From Tubiluchus corallicola (lineage: Eukaryota; Priapulida; Priapulimorpha; Priapulimorphida; Tubiluchidae), in assembly GCA_030141605.1 (NCBI GenBank), contig JAQGDQ010000344.1:126001-190000 (forward strand): a stretch of 64,000 nt of DNA, written 5' to 3'. Positions 56,319 to 64,000 of this stretch are shown here, piece after piece. The stretch's first letter is position 1. The number at the start of each line of letters is the position of its first letter. A program made the position numbers and the translations under genes. The notes beneath the pieces are model-generated. The model made no database searches. It worked only from the letters and a program-made list of their open reading frames with translations, and was not told the DNA's origin.

Positions 56319-57339
56319 TAGGTGTTTTTAACTTATGGTTAAACAATATACATTTTACATGTTTTATCAAGTTCATTCTTCATACTGTGTGTATCTATTG
56401 TCAGTGTTATTAACTTCCTGTGACCAGACTATAGTAACCAACAGTCTACTGTTTTTGTAAATCGCCATTTTATTTATTTGGCTCTTGTTTACTTTATTTA
56501 CATTTTACTTTATGCTTTTTTATGTTTTCTTACATCATCATGTAATTAAAATCATTATAATAATAATAATTAGTTAACATTTTCGACTGTGTCAGAACTT
56601 GTGGTAAGATTCTGCTTCTGTAGATGCTTTAAAGCAATGTTCAGCTTTTTTCATATTTACAATTAAAAAATGTTTTTCTCTAAATAACTAACAATATGTA
56701 CATAAGAACGGCTATGCTTGATATAGTTCCAATGAAATTTGAAGTCTGAACTTGTCACATTTTGACTTCTGGCCTTTGGTCATGGTAAGCTTATGCAGGT
56801 GTGACTCATACCACTCAACTGGTTTCATCGATGCGTTTCATTTGCTACACTACAACTTACTGTTGCTTGACACTAGATGCATTTGTCTCGCTGACACCTA
56901 ATTTCAGCTTTTATCCGCAAGTACAGTCAGTGGTAGACCACTCTGGGAGTAACTCATGCCATTCAGGGCAATATTTGTTTGCCCAGCTCCCAAAATTCCA
57001 GAGAGACACAAATAATAAATAGAAACTGGGGGTAAATCATGAAAATTTTCTGTGAAACAGAATCTTAACTATTGTAAAATTTAAGTTAACATAACGGTGC
57101 CGAGTACTAGAACTACCATATAACAGTAAATCATTTCCATACCTAACTTATAAATTGGCTGCTTTAAATTAAAATGAAATGGTGTAAAAAGTAAAATAAT
57201 TCATTTTTGGTTTTTGACAGATAAATATTTTTCAATATTAAACTGGCATTACAAGCTGAAGTTGACAACTAGCTTGTTTTACATCTCTGAGCACGATTAA
57301 GCAAGCAAGTCGCCATAGTGTCATTCAAAGTCTGACTAA
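56319..57339. other. Intergenic region upstream of PEX10
   Basis: AT-rich sequence with no recognised gene. A frame at 56801-57022 (+) has no family motif. Confidence 0.45.
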
Positions 57340-57547
57340 TTAACGCACCGCACCGTGCAGCGCTGAAGAAATTTTGCCCATTCTGCGTGATCCAAACAGG
57401 TGCATGTTACCAGAGAATGTCATATCAGCTACGCTTAAACGTTCAGCGTCGCGGATATGACTTTCTCTGATGTCACCTAGTATACGGGGACCAATGTGAC
57501 CATGATCAAGAATTGAGTAGCCGCCTAATCGGTAGTCACAAAAACGA
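57340..57547 (-). CDS. Possible alternative last exon of the CUB-PDGF/VEGF gene
   Basis: On the - strand an AG acceptor at 57549-57548 opens a frame of 68 residues ending in TAA. It is richer in GC and CpG than its surroundings and has a coding look (RFCDYRLGGYSILDHGH, then ESHIRDAERL, then HLFGSRRMGKI). Its phase fits the donor of the growth-factor exon at 58372 (AG|T makes Ser), so it could replace the CTHGFS exon. No family is recognised, no polyadenylation signal is seen close by, and the pyrimidine tract is weak. It could instead belong to an unknown gene or be chance. Confidence 0.35.
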
Positions 57548-57882
57548 CTGTTCAGCATTGACAAAACACACACATAATCTTAGTTTCGTGAAAATAATGA
57601 TTTATGATGACAATAATACATAGTTATTTTTTTACAATAATCTCTCAAGTGTGCAATGTGCAGTGTGTTGAGCCATACTTAATATGGTTGGAAAGTATAT
57701 AATTATGTTGACATCACTTGAGTTCATTTTGATTTGGGGGATTTTATTCTAATCACACTTCATGCCCATGATAAATTAGAGTTGATCCAGTTCAGTTCAG
57801 CTTTATATCATTTTGTTAAAGTCACGTTATAGTTCATATTATCGGTAAGCTGCCACATGACATGTCTTACAATAACTTGTAT

Positions 57883-57888
57883 TTTATT
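57883..57888 (-). promoter_or_regulatory. Polyadenylation signal AATAAA of the growth-factor gene
   Basis: AATAAA on the - strand, 58 bases after the stop codon at 57947-57949. It is the first canonical signal downstream and would give a very short 3' untranslated region. Confidence 0.5.
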
Positions 57889-57946
57889 GTCATTTTCTTT
57901 GACAAAAATGAGCATACAAAGTTTCTTTGAATCACAAAAAGCCATG

Positions 57947-60727
57947 TCAGCTGCCATCAGCGCCAAGAATATGGTCTCGACATATTTCCTCTAAGTGATG
58001 ACCACAGGTGACTTCGCAGAAACCTCTAGAACCTCGCAAAAGAGCTAGAGAAAACCCGTGTGTACACCTAAAAGAGAGAATAAACAAAGAACAAAGAGAT
58101 GCAAAAAATTATTGTCAAGCTTAAGTAGTATAAATGATTTGCTGCTTCAACAGCCAAAATCGACTCAGAACAAGAAGCTGATGCAGAAAAATAACACACA
58201 AACGAATTTACAATACTACTCACAGCACTCATAAATCCAAACACTACCACTGCACACAGTTGCTTCCTTGTTTTAGCTTGATGAAATCTCGATAATTTAT
58301 CACAACTGTTCCATTAACGTTTCTGCTCCCAACTGGGTGTTATAATTCGCATATTTAACCTAATTTCTCACCTGCAAGATCTCTTATCTACATGTGAACC
58401 ATATGGACATGTTCTTTTTGGGCATTCACACATGCATTTTGTGTTGTTCCATATAAAGGGGGATTTGCAGTTTGAGGACAGACGGTGGTTTTTGCAAATA
58501 CATCCGCATTTCTTTTCATCGAATACGTGTGTCACAGGGTTGCATTCATTTGGTTTCTTCTAAAAAATGCAATATCCATTAAAACCAGCTAATCAAAATG
58601 ATTCTCTGTTTCAAAGCGAATCAGCGTTGACTTTGTTGCTTGTACAGTGCATTAAAATTGCGCAGTTTTTGTTTTAGAAAGTTCAATCCAAGACAGTCCT
58701 ATTGAAGAAGACATTGTATTTTTTCATCTTATTAAGGTTGTGATAAAGGTTCTGATTTTTTTTTACTAAAATAACATCTTATCAACATGACGATCGGGTT
58801 CCACTTTTACAATTACAGGTGCAATAGAATAATAAGCCCTTTAATAGTTTCGCTATAAGCACACACTGTTGCTGCAGGTCAAACATTAAGTGTCCCACAG
58901 CAAACCGTCTTAACTACAACCGTCAAGTGACATGTGTGTAACAAAGTCGTCTGCCGTGTCAGTTCAGTAAGGTCAGTTGTTTTACGTGGACAAAACTTAA
59001 CTATGCATTTAAAGTTAGCCTGTGCATAGAGTGATTTACTAGCAGGACCTTGTTTGAGAATACGAAAAAATGAACCAGGTAAAGTTCTTGCTAGCTGCAA
59101 AAACTGTTACTATTACAATAGCATGGGCTGCGATGCATTGTCAAGTGTACACAAATGCGCTGTCTGGTATACTTAACCAATACAACTGACAGCATTAGAA
59201 CTGATACAATAGAGAATAAAAGACGGTTTACCGAGGACCAGAAAGTCACTTTCGTTTACCCTTGTCATATGGCTGGCAGAAATATAGTAGTGACTAATAA
59301 ACCTATACTGCTTAAACTACAATATATGTATGCATACAGTAATATACGTAACAAGTTAAGTAAAATCCTGTAGTAGCAATCATTTCTTGATACCAATAAA
59401 AGTTTACTTCTACCTTGCACGAACACTGGCACTGGTCTTCTACGTGTCTTTCAAGAGGCACATATTCTTCTCCCAGTGGCATCAAAGCATTCACACCATC
59501 AATAGGATTATACCGTAATCTCACTATCTAGAAGAAAAATGCAGTTCAAACGACTGCAAATAGTGCAATTACAAGTTTCATTGTTGTGCCTGATTAACCT
59601 CCTGGCCATTGAGAAATTTCACTATTTGGGCAACATTCGTTAATTTTGTTGCAATGAGTATTTGCAGGTAAAAACAGTCAATAGATCTATCAAGAGGAGT
59701 TCTTGAGCTTTCTAATGATCACATTTTTTGTGTCAAGATCATTTTGGGGGGTTTTGCGCATTTTTCAGTAAATTAATTAAGTGTTTTATGCTGTTTTGTT
59801 CAGTGAATGGAGGGTTTTTCATAGGGTACTGACAGATTTTTCTCAAGTAGTTAAATTATTTGCCTGTTTAAGCAAAAATAGCCAACATCTTCAAATACCC
59901 AATTAGAATTATGTTATTTATGCAGGACATAATTTTTTTGTCCGCTAAAGTTGTGTAAAATTTCATGCAGCAAGCCACAGCTTAGCTGGAACAGTAGGTT
60001 GCCATGGTGTTTGTGACACGCAGCTGCTATGTTCATTGTCCTGCTGTTGCTTCTAACATCACACTGCCGGAAATGACATTGCTAAAGTTGGCATTGCTAT
60101 GGTGACTGGGCAATTTTTGTCTGCCATCTAGGGGCGAGTTTAAAAACAATGCAAGGGTACATTTGCACTGCTTGCAGTCGTATATGTGAGCAGTATGATA
60201 AGACCTTACGTATCTACTGCACAAGCATCTCTACAAAAACATTTATGCCTTATTACCTAAATAGGAATAAAATAGATGATAATGCACTTAGTCAAACAAC
60301 AGGGTCAACTTTGCTATAATCCGAACCATCCAGTTTCTTACTAAATGAAAAAGGTCTGCAGCTGCTGTAGCTGTATAATACAGTAAGCTTCCACTTACGA
60401 ATTATTAAGGCCTACCCCAATAAAGCAAATTCATAGTACCCAATTTTTCAACACGAAAAAGGAAAAATCTCGGAATATGCTTTTTCTCCTTAAACGTAAA
60501 TGGTACAACTTTTTAGTAACAGAGTATTCATCCACATATGAGATAACAGATGTTATTATGTAAAGTAGCTACATTTATCCTTGTCCATAATTGTCAAAAT
60601 CAAATTTTTTTACATGATAATTTTAACATAATGTTATTGTATACTGTGTATGTGTGATAAATGTAATTATAAGGTAGCTATAAAAATGATTTGTTTAATG
60701 TCTGTATGTAGTATAGACTAACATCAC

Positions 60728-60773
<46 letters not shown>

Positions 60774-60776
60774 TGC

Positions 60777-60816
<40 letters not shown>

Positions 60817-63774
60817 TGTTAGCTTTGCACCTGATGCATTTGTCCTGATACAGCATATCGTACATTGACGAAAGTCATAATAATAATAATCATTATTTTA
60901 CAGGTTAATATTTTAACATTAAATTTCTCTAATATGCAATCAAATTATAAGATAATAAAGATTTATAGGTACTTGCAAAATGCGCCATAAATTAAACTGC
61001 TATCTCGGACATAACCGTTGCCAAATTTAATTAAATTTAAAACTCTTAGTCTCTTACCTTATGGTAAACCGTTTCCATTATCCGTGGTTCGCATTCCAGC
61101 AGATTTGACCCACAGCAACCCGCACAGCGATCTATGACCACGCATGTTGGCCAAACAGTTTCCGAAGGATGACTTGGTTGGGGTATTGATACAATGGTTG
61201 GACGCGTTTGACATTTTGCTTGTTCAGCGGGTTTGCTTATGTAAATGGGAGGTTTTTCTGCAAGAATATTTTTGTGCATTGCAGTTGCTTATGATAAGTA
61301 GGTTATATTAGATAATCTAAATATAAAACCAACTTCTATATGTTAATGTACCCCAAAAGGCACATGAAATGGCCGAAAATTAGAAGAAAAGCTTTAGGTA
61401 GATGAGCTAGGGATACCACAAGTTGTTGTTCTTGCAAATCCTGAGTTGTCGTAATTTGTTATGAAACTACATTAAATGGAATTGTAAATATCGATCATTG
61501 TAATAAGCTTTTTCTCAGTTCCAGCGATTGATGACGATCGTGAAAAGGTCAAAGGTTAAGTGTACCAGACAACACATTTGTGCACACTTGACAATGCCTC
61601 ACAGCCCAAGCTATTGTAATAGTAAGAGTTTTAACAGCTAGCTAGAACCTTAGCTTGTTCATTTTTTTGTTATCAATCAAGATCCTGCTAGTAAATCACT
61701 CTACGTACAGACTAATTCATAATTAAGTAAAGTCCACAAAGTACAACTGACGTTACAGAACTGACACGGCAGACGGCTTTGCTTTGCCCAATGTTAAGTG
61801 ACGGTTGTAGTTAAGATGCATTACTGTGGTACACTTGATCTTTGACCTGTAGCAACTGGGCGTGCGCAAAACGAAACTGTGAAAAGGCTCATTTGCAGAT
61901 GTACCTTTATAAACAAGATGAAATCCCGCATTGACGGCGCTCCCGTCTGAGTGGAACATGATTTTTATACCAGGGGAGAAAACTTCTATTGGATCAGGAA
62001 GCGAGTTTTCATCACAGAAACGTCCAAGAGAATTGAACGATTTGCTTCCAGTTATCCTAAACAACTAAAAAACTCTGATGAAACTAGTGCACATAGCAGT
62101 GATTAGTGAAAGTAGTAGATATATAGTATAATTAGTAGTTATGTGACATAGTAATGAAACTACCTTTAAAGCAGTGGAGAAGAAATACAGCTGTTAACAC
62201 GGGCCTGCATTTTTAAGAATAGTACACTTTGTTTAGTTGGAGATTTAGACACTTGGGGGTTCACACATTTGGCAAATGCACAAACATTTATTTTGACAAT
62301 CGGTAACTCGAACACTTATCAACTTGGACATTACCTTACCTGAATACTAAGTGTGGTAACTGACACTTGCTAACCCAGACAACTCAAAAATAGTGCAAGA
62401 TGATTACATAAAATTTTCCAAGATAAGTTTTCATGCGACTGCAAATAGTGCAATTACAAGTTTCATTGTTTTGCCCGATTAACTTTGCTGGTCATTGAAA
62501 AATTTCACTTTTTACACAATATTCGTGAATTTCGTTACAATGAGTGTTTCAGGTAAAAGCAGCGGACGGATTAAGAGGGGTTAATGATCAGATGTTTGTG
62601 CCAAGATCATTTTTGGATTTTGTGAGTTTTCAGTATAATTAATTGTGTTTTATGCTGCTTTGTTCAGTAAATGAAACGCTTTCTGGCGGGGTACTGGCGG
62701 ATATTTCGCAAGTGGTTAAATTATTTGCCTACTCAAACAAAAACAGCCAACATCTTCATAATTAATGGCTAATGAAATGTCCAACCAGAATATGTTATTT
62801 ATGCAAATGCAGGACATAAACGTTTTGCGCGCTAGTGATTTTGTAAAAAAAATTGTGTAAAAGTTCACGCAGCAGCAAGGCACAGTATAGCTGGAACAAT
62901 AGATTGCCATAGTGTTTGTGACACGCAGTAATCAAGTAATTTAATTATTCTGATATCTATCGAACCCTTCCCTTCCCAGGCAGCAAAAGAAAAGTGATGA
63001 CAATTTGTAACATACGATAAATTAGGGGTACACATGCTGTATGTAGGTAATTACCTCGATATAATCAAACATGCAATTGTTTTCATATTCTAAATTCAAG
63101 GCCTTGAATTCCAAGATGTACAACTTCTGAAAAAAAGAAAAACTTTTAACTAAGAGAGTAGGTTAAACAAAAATAATACGGATACTAAGGATAACAGGAT
63201 GTCTTGTCTTGCAACGCCATAAGTTGCAAAATGTAAAATTTTGATAGATTTTATTCGCATTTCAACCTTAGCGAGCGCAGGGCGAGGTGAGCAACCCAGT
63301 TAAGTGATGCTGAGCCTGTTTGGTAGACTCTAAGTTCAGTGTTTGTTAAACAAGTTAAGATTATAAAGATTTTTCTGGTTCTATTCCCACTTTCCAATTG
63401 TCGGTCCTTACCTTGAATGCCTGTTGGCCTTGTTTCGGGCAATCTGCATGAAAACTGGCTATCCCAAAGATAAAATTTCATACAAAGACATCTACATAAC
63501 ACACAGATAAATACCTCTAAAACCATGATGAAATTAAAGTGTCTATTACGTCCGCATAGCCAACACAGTCTACGTTGTTATCTTCTTACCTTGTTTACAT
63601 TGTGTGATTGCATCAAAGCTTAGGACTACTCCACGATCGTATTTACCTTAGTTGTGTGGTTTATAAAGACCTCGCAATCAAAATTTACAGGATAAGGGGC
63701 TTTCCCGTATTCTGGTAGCACTATGTCTGTCTCGACATTGACTATCTCGGATCCGTTAGCTTTACATAACGCAA
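57947..63774 (-). CDS. CUB-domain PDGF/VEGF-family growth factor with CXCXC tail (5' partial)
   Basis: Seven exons in transcript order: 63774-63647, 63126-63055, 62064-61905, 61257-61058, 59527-59414, 58559-58372, 58067-57947, all GT-AG and in phase; about 327 residues. The first three encode a CUB domain with four cysteines (ALC, FDC, NNC, RFC), the motif CMFDYIE and GFHLVYK. The next two hold the cystine knot with all eight cysteines: CQTRP, WPTCVVIDRCAGCCGSN, LECEP and DQCQCSC. The last two are cysteine-rich with CGCIC and CMCEC, like the VEGF-C or VEGF-A exon 7 tail. Family knowledge: these are secreted disulphide-linked dimers that activate receptor tyrosine kinases; the CUB domain of PDGF-C/D is cleaved off for activation. 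The first exon begins two bases into a codon, so an upstream exon with the signal peptide is missing, probably beyond 64000. Confidence 0.92.
58831..59178 (+). mobile_element. MITE family B, copy 4 (right end eroded)
   Basis: The left end is AATAAGCCCTTTAATAGTTTC, with interior 'taagtgtcccacagcaaacc' and 'gtctgccgtgtcagttcagt'. It is colinear with 34415-34801 but stops at 'tatacttaacca' without the right terminus. It lies in the growth-factor intron between exons 5 and 6. Confidence 0.65.
59551..60023 (+). repeat. Dispersed repeat, direct copy 1
   Basis: From 'cgactgcaaatagtgcaatt' to 'gtgtttgtgacacgcag' it is colinear with 62436-62928 at high similarity. It starts 23 bases beyond the acceptor edge of the cystine-knot exon ending at 59527. 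Confidence 0.85.
60024..60726. other. Growth-factor intron 4 interior
   Basis: AT-rich sequence. No exon is needed, because the two cystine-knot exons join in phase 0 (YHK|IVR). Confidence 0.45.
60727..60814 (+). repeat. (GT)n microsatellite with GTGC core
   Basis: GT runs flank a pure core of about six GTGC/GCGT units at 60754-60781. Confidence 0.95.
61503..61894 (-). mobile_element. MITE family B, copy 5
   Basis: The left end TAATAAGCTTTTTCTCAGTTCC and the right end GAAACTGTGAAAAGGCTCATT are inverses. It is colinear with 54048-54416. Its right edge lies 10 bases from the donor of the CUB exon at 61905. Confidence 0.75.
62436..62928 (+). repeat. Dispersed repeat, direct copy 2
   Basis: The counterpart of 59551-60023, in the growth-factor intron between its second and third in-window exons. 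No terminal inverted repeats are recognised at either copy. Confidence 0.85.
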
Positions 63775-64000
63775 CTGTAAACAAACCAAATAAGATTTAA
63801 GAACTTACAATATGAAAAAATATTTAAGACATTGAAGAAAAATGCGTGTTTATATTGCGGTTTAAAACAAATATATGGAATCTCAGTTACACCACGTACT
63901 TTCACAACTTCCCTTTCGAACATAAAAGCCCATTTAATTAAATATAGGAATTTTGAATTGGTGTGTGCACGACAACTTGCGCGCCATTCCAGAATTCCTA
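63775..64000. other. Growth-factor intron reaching the window edge
   Basis: On the - strand no ATG frame here gives a signal peptide followed by a phase-1 donor that would fit the exon at 63774. The first coding exon is therefore probably outside the window. Confidence 0.5.

Noticed and set aside
58068-58250. 60-residue hydrophobic - strand frame next to the growth-factor last exon
   Set aside because: It lies in the intron just upstream of the acceptor at 58068 and is not in phase with flanking exons.
59155-59373. 72-residue + frame
   Set aside because: It overlaps the eroded edge of MITE B copy 4 in an intron on the opposite strand; no motif.

Overview
This is a window of animal nuclear DNA, AT-rich and intron-rich, with long introns packed with DNA-transposon remnants. 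Four protein-coding genes can be rebuilt exon by exon from homology, splice sites and matching intron phases. Nothing in the repeats looks vertebrate. Single orthologues of KLHL8, a glycine-type SLC6 transporter, PEX10 and a CUB-bearing PDGF/VEGF factor suggest a marine invertebrate such as a cnidarian, mollusc, tunicate or other group; the sequence alone does not settle which.

Layout. (1) 62-5639, + strand: the 3' part of a KLHL8-like Kelch protein (5 exons, five Kelch blades; the BTB/BACK half lies left of the window). (2) 5640-17930: gene-poor DNA with a dead non-LTR retrotransposon 3' end, a TIR element, minisatellites and CT-rich tracts. (3) 17931-38837, + strand: a complete 13-exon SLC6 transporter of about 628 residues, best matched to glycine transporters. 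(4) 38838-44088: intergenic repeats ending in a pogo/Tigger-like element that stops 56 bp short of the next gene. (5) 44089-55563, - strand: a complete 7-exon PEX10 of 296 residues with an intact C3HC4 RING. (6) 57947-63774 and beyond, - strand: a secreted growth factor with a CUB domain, a PDGF/VEGF cystine knot and a CXCXC cysteine-rich tail (7 exons; the signal-peptide exon is probably right of the window). A phase-compatible possible alternative last exon lies at 57340-57547.

The genes do unrelated jobs (ubiquitin-ligase adaptor, neurotransmitter uptake, peroxisomal protein import, receptor tyrosine kinase ligand); there is no operon-like logic. KLHL8 and SLC6 run rightward, PEX10 and the growth factor leftward, so SLC6 and PEX10 converge. 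Repeats fall into clear families: pogo/Tigger-like elements with TA duplications, hAT elements with 8-bp duplications (one nested inside a Tigger terminus), two TTAA-flanked MITE families, a family of about 380 bp ending in AAGCCTTTTCACAG, a family of about 650 bp ending in TGTGTGCTTGCA, and a palindromic element whose interior has expanded into an 82-bp satellite. Several copies sit within tens of bases of splice sites.
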